A DNA stretch of 64,000 bases from Deltaproteobacteria bacterium (GCA_003235365.1 QJWJ01000522.1:1-64000); one strand, 5' to 3'. Positions 54,663-63,146 are shown, counted from the first letter of the stretch. The notes: a model not told the origin generated them from the letters alone. Numbers and translations are program-made.

Positions 54663-55553
54663 TCAGTCCTCACGTCGATCGGCAAACAGGTCGACTCGGA
54701 CGGAGCCCGAGCCGACTTCGATCACGCCGGCCAACTCGGGATCGCCGTAGCGCGCCCTGCCTGTGAACACCGTCAGGTTGTCTCGATGACGGTAGATGCC
54801 GCAACCGTGCGTGTGCCCGCACAGAACCGTAATTCGCGTGCGCGGCCACGCCTCGGCCACGGCGTCGACGACGTCACCCAGCGCCTTGCTGCTGAAGAAG
54901 GGCGCCCAGTAGTCGTTGCTCGACTCGCCGGCGTGCCAAGCCGCCGCCTGAAACGGCGGCACGTGGGTGGCGACGATGACTTCGTCGGGAACTTGGGTCG
55001 GGTGTCCGTCGTCGTAGCGGTCCGCAGACAACACGGTGTGTAGCTGGTCGCGGAGCAAACGAGCCTCGGCATCCGCGCGGCGTTCGCACGTGGCCAACAG
55101 CTTTTGCCGACTGTCGTCTCGAGCTTCGAACAGCTCGGCGATCCGCACGAAATCCGTCAACTGCAGCGCCGTGTTTCGGTCGCCGTTGCGCGCGTCGTAC
55201 CAACCGTCCACGCCGAGCAGTACGACGTGCTGGGCAAGCCACGCCGGGCCCTGCCTGAGCCAGTGCAGGTTCGACACTCGACTGCAGAGGTCGTCGACCG
55301 CGGGAACCACCTCGGCAAACGATCCCCCATAAAAATCATGGTTCCCCAACACGAAGTGGACGGGACGTTCGAACCCTGACGCCAGCTCGCCGAGAATGTG
55401 CACGACGCTCGGCGCCTCGCCGATGTCTCCGGTGACGATCAGCCCCGCACAATCGGGCGATGCGCGCAGCAGCCCGACGCCGAAATCACGTGCGGCGGAA
55501 GGCTGCGACAAATGGTCGAGATGAACGTCGGTCGCCCAAAGCCAATCGGACAT
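54663..55553 (-). CDS. Calcineurin-like metallophosphoesterase
   Basis: A 296-aa phosphoesterase with the dimetal set TDVHLDH (DxH), IVTGDIGE (GD), LGNHDFYG (GNHD), a histidine in IVATHVPPF, and CGHTHGCG (GHxH). The substrate may be a phosphodiester or phosphoprotein; unknown. ATG 55553 (MSDWLWATD) matches the fold start. It is in a possible operon with the downstream membrane fusion gene (101 bp gap), on the same strand. Confidence 0.9.
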   Translation of the reverse strand: MSDWLWATDVHLDHLSQPSAARDFGVGLLRASPDCAGLIVTGDIGEAPSVVHILGELASGFERPVHFVLGNHDFYGGSFAEVVPAVDDLCSRVSNLHWLRQGPAWLAQHVVLLGVDGWYDARNGDRNTALQLTDFVRIAELFEARDDSRQKLLATCERRADAEARLLRDQLHTVLSADRYDDGHPTQVPDEVIVATHVPPFQAAAWHAGESSNDYWAPFFSSKALGDVVDAVAEAWPRTRITVLCGHTHGCGIYRHRDNLTVFTGRARYGDPELAGVIEVGSGSVRVDLFADRRED

Positions 55554-55640
55554 GCGACTCAGAGCATAGAGCATCTCCACACGAGTCGAAGCATCGACGC
55601 GACTTGGTCACCGGTCTCCGCCGCTACCGAACGCCAGGCC

Positions 55641-56084
55641 TCACGTGCCGAAGCTGCGCTCGGCGCTGACGCCACAGAACTCGCGCAGTCGGGCGCGCTC
55701 CGCATCGTCGAGCACGTCGCTCAGCCAGTCGACGAGTTCGTAGGCGTTCGTGAACAGCCGGCGGTCCGCGTTATCCCCCTCCCGTACCAAGCGTTGAAAC
55801 TGCAGAATGGCGAGCGGCGACTCGGTGGATGCCAGAGCCGCGCTGCGCAGCAGCCGTGGATTGTTGTGCTTGAGGCGCTCCGCGAGCAGATTCGCGGCGG
55901 GTTCGGACATCAGCGGGCAGCGGCGCCAATCGGCAATGAACACGGCCTTTTGACCCTTCGGCACGCTGCGGACCGCGCCCTCGATCAGGTCGAGCAAGCC
56001 TTGCACGTCCCTGTCGTCGCGGTAGCCAGCGGCTACACGTACCTCCACCAGACGCCCCACCCGCACCTCGGCTGTGTTCTGCAT
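55641..56084 (-). CDS. Hypothetical protein (147 aa), possible STAS-like fold
   Basis: Not recognised with confidence. An alpha/beta protein with a strand VEVRVAAGYRD, a helix LLDLIEGAVRSV, strand KAVFIADWR and helix SEPAANLLAERLK. The C-terminal helix pair ends ERARLREFCG. The order is like a SpoIIAA/STAS-type fold, common as small paralogous families in myxobacteria, but no conserved phospho-site is clear. ATG 56084 (MQNTAEV) is preferred to the ORF track start. Confidence 0.55.
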   Translation of the reverse strand: MQNTAEVRVGRLVEVRVAAGYRDDRDVQGLLDLIEGAVRSVPKGQKAVFIADWRRCPLMSEPAANLLAERLKHNNPRLLRSAALASTESPLAILQFQRLVREGDNADRRLFTNAYELVDWLSDVLDDAERARLREFCGVSAERSFGT

Positions 56085-56240
56085 GCCCCCGTGTAAACGG
56101 CGTGACACTTCAATTGCGTAACGGGTCGCACGCGAGGCGGTGTCCCCAAGCAGGTCAGCAGCAGGGCTGCCCCAGCAGAAGCCGAACCGCGCAGCTGCAA
56201 CAAACAGCGGACCGACGGTGGCGTAGGGATTGAAGTTCGT

Positions 56241-56390
56241 TCAGCTCAGCAGGCCGATGATCTGCAGCAGCGAAACCAAACCGACCGTGCCGAGGCCAAC
56301 CAGCGACGTTGCGATCGCCAAAACTCCCGTCGCGTCCAACGCCTCGTCATTGGCGGAGGGGACGGGCAACTCGTTGGCTAAGTCGGACAT
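56241..56390 (-). CDS. 49-aa single-pass membrane miniprotein (not in ORF track)
   Basis: A short frame found by reading the minus strand. It starts MSDLANELPVPSANDE and continues into one hydrophobic helix (about 22-48, TGVLAIATSLVGLGTVGLV) and a short end LLS. The ATG at 56390 has GAGGA 7 nt upstream (gcGAGGAaatccgATG), a good ribosome site. The N-terminal acidic stretch should lie in the cytoplasm or periplasm. No family is recognised. The overlapping plus-strand ORF 56230..56415 is judged a shadow. Function unknown. Confidence 0.6.
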   Translation of the reverse strand: MSDLANELPVPSANDEALDATGVLAIATSLVGLGTVGLVSLLQIIGLLS

Positions 56391-56679
56391 CGGATTTCCT
56401 CGCAGTCCCCGCTGAACGATTGCGGAGTATGCCCTTACAGATGCCTACACCAAGCCACACTGGCAATAGTGCTCTTTGCGCCTGGCGTCATTGGGCCAAA
56501 AAGCGTTCCGCATCGGACGAGTCGTCGCACACCTGCAACATTCAGGACTTACAGGGCGTTCCAAATCAGACCCGTCGACGCCACCGTCACGCGAGCTTAC
56601 CGCCGCTGGTGCAGAACGCGTGGTTTCGGTGAGACGCGAGTGTTCGGGCGATCGCGCGTATCGGCAAGTCGATCGGTAC

Positions 56680-57414
56680 CTAGCCGTAACAGGCGAGCAG
56701 ACTCGAAGTAATCGGGTTGTCCGGCGCGAGGTTGGCCTGGTCGTACAAGGCCTGGGGCGACAATGGCAAGCGATGCAGCATCACGGTGGGCCGCCCCTCC
56801 TCGACCCAGATGCTCGCGTACTCGGCGTGTGGCAAGATCACCGGCGCGGTCCCGCTCACGCTCTGCTCGAACGGCATGCCGACGCTCCCGGGATTGACCA
56901 CCCACTTGCCGCGGTGTTGCCGCAACATCTGCAAGTGCGTGTGGCCCCCCGCGTAAACGAGAGCATCGACGTCACCGAGCTCCGCGTCGAGCTGCTCTGG
57001 CGGCGTGACGGCGAGCAACTCGGTCATGTGAGAGGACGGCGTGCCGTGGTATAGGTAAACACCCACACCGTCGAGCTCGAGGCGCAGCGTGCTCGAAAAC
57101 GACGCCAAGAAGTCGAGCTCTGCCTGCCCGAGTCGCTGCCGGCACCACTGCACGGCGTCCACCACGACTGGCGCTTCGGTATAGGAGTGAATGAGATCGG
57201 GATCGAGCATGAACGCGTCGTGGTTGCCCATGATGCACGGACACCCCAACTCGACTAGTCGCGCGATGACCTCGTTCGGTTTGGGCCCAAGCGTCGCCAC
57301 GTCGCCCAAGCACACCACCTGGTCGATCCCACGCCGCTCGACGTCCGCCAGCACGGCGTCGAGAGCCAGCAGATTCGCGTGCAGGTCCGAGATCAGCGCG
57401 AGGGATTGGGGCAT
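56680..57414 (-). CDS. Metallophosphoesterase (YfcE/ApaH-like)
   Basis: A 244-aa phosphoesterase: SDLHANLLALDAVL (DxH), CLGDVATLGPKPNEV (GD), IMGNHDAFM (GNHD), LYHGTPSSH and YAGGHTHLQM (GHxH), then VVNPGSVGMP. This pattern, with GDVxxxGPxPxEV and NPGSVG, is that of the YfcE/MJ0936-like phosphodiesterase group, acting on small nucleotides or phosphoesters. ATG 57414 (MPQSLALISD) is chosen. The ORF track extends it 90 residues upstream through the antisense strand of tRNA-Leu, which is certainly wrong. Confidence 0.88.
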   Translation of the reverse strand: MPQSLALISDLHANLLALDAVLADVERRGIDQVVCLGDVATLGPKPNEVIARLVELGCPCIMGNHDAFMLDPDLIHSYTEAPVVVDAVQWCRQRLGQAELDFLASFSSTLRLELDGVGVYLYHGTPSSHMTELLAVTPPEQLDAELGDVDALVYAGGHTHLQMLRQHRGKWVVNPGSVGMPFEQSVSGTAPVILPHAEYASIWVEEGRPTVMLHRLPLSPQALYDQANLAPDNPITSSLLACYG

Positions 57415-57546
57415 CACCAAAAAGCTTGCGAGATCCCAGGGGTTGGAGCCACAAAGAAAGGCCCTCCACGGCGCCCCTCTGGCCCGTCCGGAGCGCCAGA
57501 CCTGCCCATCGCACCCCAATCCCCCCACTTTGCCCCTCCCCCGCGC

Positions 57547-57575
57547 TTGCACCCACACCGCCCCCCCACTAAGGT
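57547..57575 (+). promoter_or_regulatory. Sigma-70-type promoter of tRNA-Leu
   Basis: -35 TTGCAC (57547-57552), exactly 17 bp spacer, -10 TAAGGT (57570-57575). The tRNA 5' end follows 12 nt after the -10 box. The spacer is C-rich. Placement and spacing are ideal. Confidence 0.7.
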
Positions 57576-57586
57576 TCCGCTCCCGC

Positions 57587-57668
57587 GCGCGAGTGGCGGA
57601 ATTGGCAGACGCACCGGATTTAGGTTCCGGCGTAGAGATACGTGGAGGTTCGAGTCCTCTCTCGCGCA
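57587..57668 (+). tRNA. tRNA-Leu (anticodon UAG)
   Basis: An 82-nt type II tRNA. Acceptor stem GCGCGAG / CTCGCGC (7 bp); D arm with AATTGGCAGAC; anticodon stem CCGGA / TCCGG with loop TTTAGGT, giving anticodon TAG at 57621-57623 (reads CUA); a long variable arm (CGTA-GAGA-TACG); T arm GGAGG-TTCGAGT-CCTCT. The discriminator is A at 57668. CCA is not encoded (ACA follows), so it must be added by a nucleotidyltransferase. The TψC-type TTCGA sequence and Leu identity are clear. Confidence 0.96.
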
Positions 57669-57672
57669 CAAG

Positions 57673-57698
57673 AGCCCAGCCCATAGGCTGGGCTTTGT
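57673..57698 (+). terminator. Rho-independent terminator of tRNA-Leu
   Basis: AGCCCAGCC-CATA-GGCTGGGCT: 9 bp perfect stem with 4-nt loop, followed by TTGTG. It begins 5 nt after the tRNA discriminator base. Confidence 0.85.
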
Positions 57699-57714
57699 GC
57701 TCGAGAGGGCCTCA

Positions 57715-57769
57715 GGGGAACCAGTCGCCGCTCTGCGGCTCCTTCGTTCGCGCGAGTCCTCTCTCGCGC
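57715..57769 (+). repeat. Structured 55-bp repeat, copy 1 (tRNA-Leu-derived end)
   Basis: A 55-bp sequence repeated 102 bp downstream with one mismatch. It contains two hairpins, GCCGC-TCT-GCGGC and GCGCGAG-TCCTCT-CTCGCGC. The second joins the first seven bases of the tRNA-Leu directly to its last thirteen. The 17 nt CGAGTCCTCTCTCGCGC (57753-57769) are identical to tRNA positions 57651-57667. Confidence 0.88.
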
Positions 57770-57816
57770 TCGAACAGACCAGCCTTGGCAACGCTTTCCG
57801 GCGCGAGTGGGAATCG

Positions 57817-57871
57817 GGGGAAACAGTCGCCGCTCTGCGGCTCCTTCGTTCGCGCGAGTCCTCTCTCGCGC
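57817..57871 (+). repeat. Structured 55-bp repeat, copy 2 (tRNA-Leu-derived end)
   Basis: Same 55-bp unit as at 57715, with one difference at its seventh base. Here GCGCGAGTGG, the first ten bases of the tRNA, also stands 16 bp upstream (57801-57810), so 57801-57872 looks like a tRNA shell: both acceptor strands and the discriminator A are kept while the body is replaced. No protein is encoded. Confidence 0.88.
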
Positions 57872-58006
57872 ACGATTCGGGAATGACTGAGGAAACGGAA
57901 ATCGGGGTGGGGGGCGATCGCCCGGGCGGCATGGTGCGCGAGAATTCATTGCGGGTCCTGACTCGGCTCTCATGCTCAGTGGTCACGCGACCCAAGCGGA
58001 GGCTCG
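57872..58006. other. Short intergenic region before the M3 peptidase
   Basis: The rest of the 338-bp gap between tRNA-Leu and the peptidase gene. It should contain the peptidase promoter; no strong box was seen. Confidence 0.4.
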
Positions 58007-59695
58007 ATGACAAACGCTCAACCCTCGTTCATGCGCGGCTACCAGCGGCTCGACTTCCGAGAGCTCCGCCGCCGCGCCCGGACTCACGCGGAGGTGTTGC
58101 GATGCGCAGCGGACGCGGGGCGAGCCGTCGCGGAAGTGCTGCATTGGGACGAGCTGCGTTCCCAGACGCACACCATGTGGAACTGCGCTCGCTTGTACCA
58201 TACCGTCGATTCCACGAGTGAGTCGGCGCGTGCGGAACTGCAGTTCTGGAACACGCATACGGGCGATATCGCCGAGATCGACGCGACCTTCGGCGCGGCA
58301 CTGCTCGCATGCCCGCAGAAGCGTGCGCTGGAGGAAACGTTTGGCAGACAGATCTCGAGGCTCGCCCAGTGCGACGGCGCAACAGCAACAAGAAACGCCA
58401 CGTCGCTCTTCGACGAGGAGGCTCATCTGGTTGGTCGTTACCACGAACTCACATCCGAGACCGTGGCTGACATCCGAGGAGCCGCGTTCAACGTGTTGAA
58501 GGTCCGCAAGCTACTCGACTCACCGGACCCAAGCCTTCGTCATCAGGCCTGGACCATCCGAGAACGGTTCTGTCGAGATCACGGCGACGAGCTCGATCAC
58601 ATCTTCGATCGACTGGTAGCGGTTCGCACCCAAATCGCCCGCGCGGCATCGCTGACGAGCTACGTCCAGTTCGGACACTTGTTGAGGAGGCGCATCGGGT
58701 ATTCCGCACAGGACGTCGAGCGATTCCTGACGAACGTGGAGGACCACCTCGTGCCTCTTGCGCATGCTCAAATGGTCAGAAAGCGGGAGCGACGCGACGA
58801 CGGCGAACTCAGACTCTGGGACGAGGAAGCGCCACCATCAGGAGCTGCATCCACCATCGCGTTGGCGCCTTCCGAAGCATTGAGTGCGCTGTCCCGACTA
58901 CTGAGCGAAGTCCACCCGGAATTCGTGCAGTTCATGGAGACGATGACATCCGAGAAGCTGTTCGACATCAACAGTCGTCCCGGAAAAGCCGGGCTCTGCC
59001 AGTGCTGGGTACTTCCAGACGCCCGGCTGCCCTTTGTCGTGGCGCAGATGGACGGCACACCACGTGACGTCTGGAGTCTCTTGCACGAATGCGGGCATGC
59101 ATTTCACGCCTACCGCGCTCGTCACGTACCACTGATGGACTACATCTGGCCAACCAGCGACGGCGCCGAACTCGGAGCGGGTGGGCTGACATACCTTTGC
59201 ATGGGCAACACTTCGCAGTTCTTTGGCGAGCACGCGCAGATAGAGGAGAAGAAAGAACACGAGCGATTGCTCCTATCGATCCTTCGCGGCGCACACATGG
59301 AGCGGTTTCAGCACGCCGTCTACTCTCGACCCAGCATCAGCTCGCGCGAACGGCGCGAAATGTGGGCAGCGCTCGAACGAGTCTACTTCCCGTGGCGCCA
59401 GTACCCCGCAGCGTTTCCGGCTCTCCGGGAAGGCGCTGGCTTCGCGCTGATCCCTCACCTTTTCGCGTGGCCGTTCTCCGGTCTCGACTTCGCGCTCGCT
59501 TCCGTGAGCGTCCAGTTTCACAGGCGCGCGAAGCACGACCGTCGGCAAGCGGCGGCTGACTATGTTGCGCTGTGCGACCTGGGAGGAACCCGCTCCTTCG
59601 TGGAGCTGCTCGAGACCGGAAACCTCGATTCGCCATTCGAAGCGGGTACGATACGCGACATGGCCGCGTACTTGGCTTCGGTGCTCGAGGCATGA
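58007..59695 (+). CDS. M3-family zinc metallopeptidase (oligoendopeptidase F-like)
   Basis: A cytosolic peptidase of 562 aa in the PepF/thimet family. The zinc motif HExxH is LLHECGHAFHAY (His360, Glu361, His364). The third ligand is probably Glu in DGAELGAGGLT, about 30 residues on. The N-terminal ~350 residues are all helical, as in the family, with YVQFGHLLRRR. The conserved block FALIPHLFAWPFSGLDFALAS near the C-terminus matches 'w--iPHff--pFY-yqYa'. It probably degrades oligopeptides of limited length. The start ATG 58007 is the natural one. Confidence 0.88.
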   Translation: MTNAQPSFMRGYQRLDFRELRRRARTHAEVLRCAADAGRAVAEVLHWDELRSQTHTMWNCARLYHTVDSTSESARAELQFWNTHTGDIAEIDATFGAALLACPQKRALEETFGRQISRLAQCDGATATRNATSLFDEEAHLVGRYHELTSETVADIRGAAFNVLKVRKLLDSPDPSLRHQAWTIRERFCRDHGDELDHIFDRLVAVRTQIARAASLTSYVQFGHLLRRRIGYSAQDVERFLTNVEDHLVPLAHAQMVRKRERRDDGELRLWDEEAPPSGAASTIALAPSEALSALSRLLSEVHPEFVQFMETMTSEKLFDINSRPGKAGLCQCWVLPDARLPFVVAQMDGTPRDVWSLLHECGHAFHAYRARHVPLMDYIWPTSDGAELGAGGLTYLCMGNTSQFFGEHAQIEEKKEHERLLLSILRGAHMERFQHAVYSRPSISSRERREMWAALERVYFPWRQYPAAFPALREGAGFALIPHLFAWPFSGLDFALASVSVQFHRRAKHDRRQAAADYVALCDLGGTRSFVELLETGNLDSPFEAGTIRDMAAYLASVLEA

Positions 59696-59722
59696 ATCGT
59701 CACGGCCAGCGCCCCTGACGCT

Positions 59723-61156
59723 TCATTCGAGTGCTTGCATCCCCGCGCCGCAACACCGCTTGTATTTCCTGCCGCTGTTGCACGGGCAGGGGGCGTTGCG
59801 AGAGGGGCGGACGGGAGCGCGGCTGGGCGGGGGTTTGCGCAGTTCGTCTTCGGCGCGGCGGGGCTGGACGTAGGCCAGCGCCAAGGTGCGGCTGTACTGA
59901 CGCGGAACCACCAGCTCTTGGTAGCGCTCGGGCACGTAGAAGTCGCGCGCGTTCATGCGGGCGACCGCAGGCACGAAAAGGAAGGACCGACTCAAATCCT
60001 CCGGCCTCTGGGTGGTAGGCGTGGGAAGAGTGAACAGCATCGCGAGCCTCGTCTCGGCTGGAATTGCTGCGATGACGGCGCGTTCTTCATCGGTGTCGGC
60101 GAGGCATTCGGATAGATGATCCATGAACGCGTCGGCCTCCTGCCGCGGCACATCCATCAGCCCCTGCCGCACGTCGGTCGCGAACTCCTGCGCCAGCACT
60201 CGACCCACGTAGGCCCGGTAGTGCTCGAGCGGGGGGGCGTCGTCAGGGGGCTTCGCCCGCATCAGGAACTTGGAGATCTCTGCTTGATAGCGCTGGTGGC
60301 GGTGGCCGATGGCGGCCAGCCCCCAACCGTAGCCGGACACGCCTTCCCCCAGTGCGGTGGTGTCGAAACCGGCCTTCAGCGGGCGCAGAAACGCTTTCGG
60401 CATGCGCGCCGCAAACCAGGCACCGCGCAGGGCCCACGTCTGTAGTCCCGTCTTCCACAGCAGCAGCAAGAACCACAGCCGATAGCGTTCGGAGGATGCT
60501 TCGGTGTCGTCGAGCTTCTCGAAGGTGCGCTGCATCACCTCCGGTCTATCCCCGACCAAAGACAACAAATGCAGCACCGACCACAACGTTTGCCAGTAGG
60601 CCTTCAGCAGCGGCTCCGAACGCTTGCCGACGCGCTTGACACCCTTGAGGCGCTCGTAGCCCGTTTCCAGCAATACCAAAGCACGCACCAACGCATCGGC
60701 GTACAGGGACCCGACGCACGGGCTCCACGTCACCAGATCGTCGAACTGTTCTTGGGTGACCGTGTTGCCAGCCTTCAGCACACGCTCGAGCAGTTGGTCG
60801 CAGTGTCGCCGATTGCCTCCCGCGCTGTGTTGGATGAGCGCGCGCAACGCGTCGATCTGGCCGCCCAGGTGATCGAGTGTTCCGCGGCGGATCAGCGGCA
60901 GGTCGTCCCCCACGCGCATGCCTTCACCGAGACACGTCACGAAACGTCCCTCGCGTGTCACGATCACGTATGGGCCGCGATCGCCATCAGCCAGCGAGAT
61001 CGCGACGCGCTCGACGTGATCGCTCAACGCCTGATGACCGAGAATGTAACGCACCAACTCGTGATCGCGGTACAGCCCCAACGCCAACTCGGCGTGCTGC
61101 GCGCCCAGTCGATCGATCCGAGACAGGAAATGCTCGGCGTGAGTGGTAAACGACAT
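59723..61156 (-). CDS. Large helical protein with C-terminal SEC-C motif
   Basis: A 477-aa protein with a C-terminal SEC-C zinc-binding motif (RNAPCPCNSGRKYKRCCG), as at the end of SecA. The rest is helical with no recognised domain: HAEHFLSRIDRLGAQHAEL at the start and a middle part with RYRLWFLLLLWKTG. SEC-C motifs bind zinc and often mediate contact with SecB, ribosomes or other proteins. The start is set at ATG 61156 (MSFTTHAEHF); the track adds 20 residues. Convergent with the M3 peptidase. Confidence 0.78.
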   Translation of the reverse strand: MSFTTHAEHFLSRIDRLGAQHAELALGLYRDHELVRYILGHQALSDHVERVAISLADGDRGPYVIVTREGRFVTCLGEGMRVGDDLPLIRRGTLDHLGGQIDALRALIQHSAGGNRRHCDQLLERVLKAGNTVTQEQFDDLVTWSPCVGSLYADALVRALVLLETGYERLKGVKRVGKRSEPLLKAYWQTLWSVLHLLSLVGDRPEVMQRTFEKLDDTEASSERYRLWFLLLLWKTGLQTWALRGAWFAARMPKAFLRPLKAGFDTTALGEGVSGYGWGLAAIGHRHQRYQAEISKFLMRAKPPDDAPPLEHYRAYVGRVLAQEFATDVRQGLMDVPRQEADAFMDHLSECLADTDEERAVIAAIPAETRLAMLFTLPTPTTQRPEDLSRSFLFVPAVARMNARDFYVPERYQELVVPRQYSRTLALAYVQPRRAEDELRKPPPSRAPVRPSRNAPCPCNSGRKYKRCCGAGMQALE

Positions 61157-61444
61157 GACTAGTCTCCTGCAGAGTGCGTGCGGTGCATGGTGACGGGGAG
61201 AGCGGGCATCAGTCAACCGTCGGGTGTGCCAGGCGACGAAGCCCCTCTATCGCTTCCGCAGGCGCAGTGAAATTGGAGCACCTACGATATCCTGCGCCAC
61301 GCAGGGTAGCTATCGCGACCACCCGCAGCCTAATCCACTGCGCAAACCATGACGCAACGAGACAAGCTTGATTTCACCCTATCCGCTCGGCACACACGAG
61401 CCGCGTCGGGAGATCGATGTCGCAATGACGTTGATATCCCAGCA

Positions 61445-61771
61445 ATGAGCGCTCTGAGTGAACAGTTCGGCGAGCTGTTGGCAGACCGTCCCGACGAACC
61501 CGTGTCGTTCGAACGTGTGAAGGCTGCTAGGGCCAAGGGCCAGACCTACCTGATGGCGTGCATCGCGCTGGCTCTCGGCCGCTACTGCGACGACGACGAT
61601 CCAGCCTGCGTGCGGATCCGAGCCCAGCTGCTCAAACCAGTGCTCGATCAGAACAACGCCATCGCCAGCTACTTGTCGCGCCGCCGCCCGACACCCGACG
61701 TCGATCCACAGACCGGCAACGAGCTGCCCGATCCCGATCCCACGGACGACGGCCTGCCCGTCGCATCCTGA
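61445..61771 (+). CDS. Hypothetical protein (108 aa)
   Basis: Not recognised. A helical N-terminal two-thirds (MSALSEQFGELLADRPDE, YLMACIALALGRYC) and a disordered acidic Pro-rich end (PDVDPQTGNELPDPDPTDDG). ATG 61445 is chosen. Divergent from the SEC-C gene. The end resembles linkers found on small myxobacterial proteins; function unknown. Confidence 0.5.
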   Translation: MSALSEQFGELLADRPDEPVSFERVKAARAKGQTYLMACIALALGRYCDDDDPACVRIRAQLLKPVLDQNNAIASYLSRRRPTPDVDPQTGNELPDPDPTDDGLPVAS

Positions 61772-62266
61772 CGGACCCCATCGCGGGCAGCACCCCGCCA
61801 GGCGGCACTGCCAAGCGGCACTGCCAGGGGCAACCGGCACTGCCGAATCGGACCTGCAAGACCCGAGTCGACGTCGACTCAGCGTCGCCCAAACCGCACG
61901 CTGGCTCGACGCCGAACCCGGTTCGCCGATGCCCAGGCAGCCGATCCCGGCGGCAGCAGCAACAAAGCCGAACGCAATCCAATACCGTCGCGGCCCCACC
62001 CAATGCGGATCTCCACCTCGTTCGACCCCCTGTCGAGCCGACCCAGAGTTGCCTCCGACCAGGTGCGACCCCCTGTCGCCTCGACCCAGACACTCCGCGC
62101 TCCGAAACTCGGCGCTGGGACCGCCGATCGATGTTGGCACCACGCTAGAGCAGCCGTGGCCGCAGTGTCTAGGCATCGAGCAAGGCCCGCCGGATGGTCG
62201 TCGGATCGCCGCGGGATCTGGTGCAGGAAACTGGACATCTGAACGTTCGATCAGTATTCGGACCCC
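61772..62266. other. Intergenic region with short direct repeats, 495 bp
   Basis: No convincing gene. CGGCACTGCC occurs three times in 42 bp (61803, 61816, 61835). A 25-bp imperfect repeat (CGACCCCCTGTCG...CGACCCAGA) occurs at 62023 and 62066. The ORFs here on both strands are repeats of Arg/Gly/Ser-rich sequence and are judged shadows. Confidence 0.5.
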
Positions 62267-62521
62267 ATGAGCGACCTGGCGCAGGAGTTCTCCGATCGAG
62301 TCGCCGAGTTCGTCGAATCGCGCTCGGCGTTCACCGCCGCGGAGCTCCGTGCGCACCTGGTCGACCGGGGCTTTCGTCGGTTGTCCGCTGCGTTGATGTT
62401 GCAGTGGCTCGAGCATTGGGTCGCCAACGGTCTGTACGCATCGGACGATTTTCGGCGCAACCCCGACGGCTCGTACTCGTGCGTCTGGGCGGAACCGGCA
62501 GCGCAACGCACAGCGTCATGA
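62267..62521 (+). CDS. Hypothetical protein (84 aa), winged-helix-like
   Basis: A small protein with two helices and a short beta end: EFVESRSAFTAAELRAHLVDRGF, LMLQWLEHWVANGLYASDDF and NPDGSYSCVWAEP. The helix-helix-strand pattern fits a winged helix, so DNA binding is possible. Not assigned to a family. Convergent with the XRE-cupin gene. Confidence 0.5.
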   Translation: MSDLAQEFSDRVAEFVESRSAFTAAELRAHLVDRGFRRLSAALMLQWLEHWVANGLYASDDFRRNPDGSYSCVWAEPAAQRTAS

Positions 62522-62564
62522 TGGAGGGCGACGTGGGTTCGTCGGGACTGGAGTGGCTGCCCGA

Positions 62565-63146
62565 TCAGGGCTCGCGCGTCAGCGGCGGTCGCGCGGGCGC
62601 CAGGGCGATCACGCTGAAGGCGCGGGCGACCGAGCGCCCCAGGTTGGTGTAACTGTGACGTTGGCTGCCGTGAAAGGCGGCCACGTCGCCCGCACCGAGC
62701 CGGTAGCTCTCTCCAGCGACGCGCAGCTCCAGTTGCCCGGTCACCACCGACAGGTACTCGCGCGTGCCCATCGTGTGAGGAATGCCGGTCAGTGTTCTTC
62801 CCGGTGGGATCACGAGCTGTTCGATGTCCAGCCCCTCGACTCGCTCGGGCAGCAGGTTGCGCACGGTGACCCCACCGCGTTCACGCTGCAACAGATCGGC
62901 CTCTTTGACGACTCGCGTCTGTGACGCACGCGCTTCGAGTAGCTCCTCGAGGTGTACATCGAGGGCGCGCGCAACGCGCAACGCGACGTCGAGGGTCGGA
63001 TTGGCCGTGCCCGATTCGAGGAGCGAGAGCGTCGTGCGCGGGATCCCGGCGCGCTTGGCCAGCTGCGCCTGAGAGAAGCCCCGCGCCGCGCGCAATGCCT
63101 TGACGTTCTGCGCCAAACCAGCAGCAAAGTCGAACGGGTCGTTCAC
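62565..63146 (-). CDS. XRE-family regulator with C-terminal cupin domain
   Basis: A 193-aa transcription factor. The helix-turn-helix at about 13-68 shows LRAARGFSQAQLAKRAGIPRTTLSLLESG, which is typical of XRE. The cupin domain (about 110-185) has PGRTLTGIPHTMGTREYLSVVTGQLELRVAGE and HGSQRHSYTNLG. This HTH-cupin architecture senses small ligands, often amino acids, amines or antibiotics. It overlaps the VOC gene by 4 bp, so the two are translationally coupled. Confidence 0.9.
   Translation of the reverse strand: MNDPFDFAAGLAQNVKALRAARGFSQAQLAKRAGIPRTTLSLLESGTANPTLDVALRVARALDVHLEELLEARASQTRVVKEADLLQRERGGVTVRNLLPERVEGLDIEQLVIPPGRTLTGIPHTMGTREYLSVVTGQLELRVAGESYRLGAGDVAAFHGSQRHSYTNLGRSVARAFSVIALAPARPPLTREP

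Noticed and set aside
57415-57684. Minus-strand ORF extending the metallophosphoesterase 90 residues upstream (track 56680..57684)
   Set aside because: It runs antisense through tRNA-Leu and its promoter; the protein fold starts at MPQSLALISD (57414).
57620-58013. ORFs with Arg/Glu-rich repeats (RERTRANEGAAERRL-like)
   Set aside because: They are readings of the two structured repeats and the tRNA terminator; a typical product of repeated GC-rich hairpins, not a protein family.
61379-62506. 375-aa minus-strand ORF over the gene-poor region
   Set aside because: Covers two plus-strand genes and repeats; Arg/Gly/Cys composition, no domain, no ribosome site.
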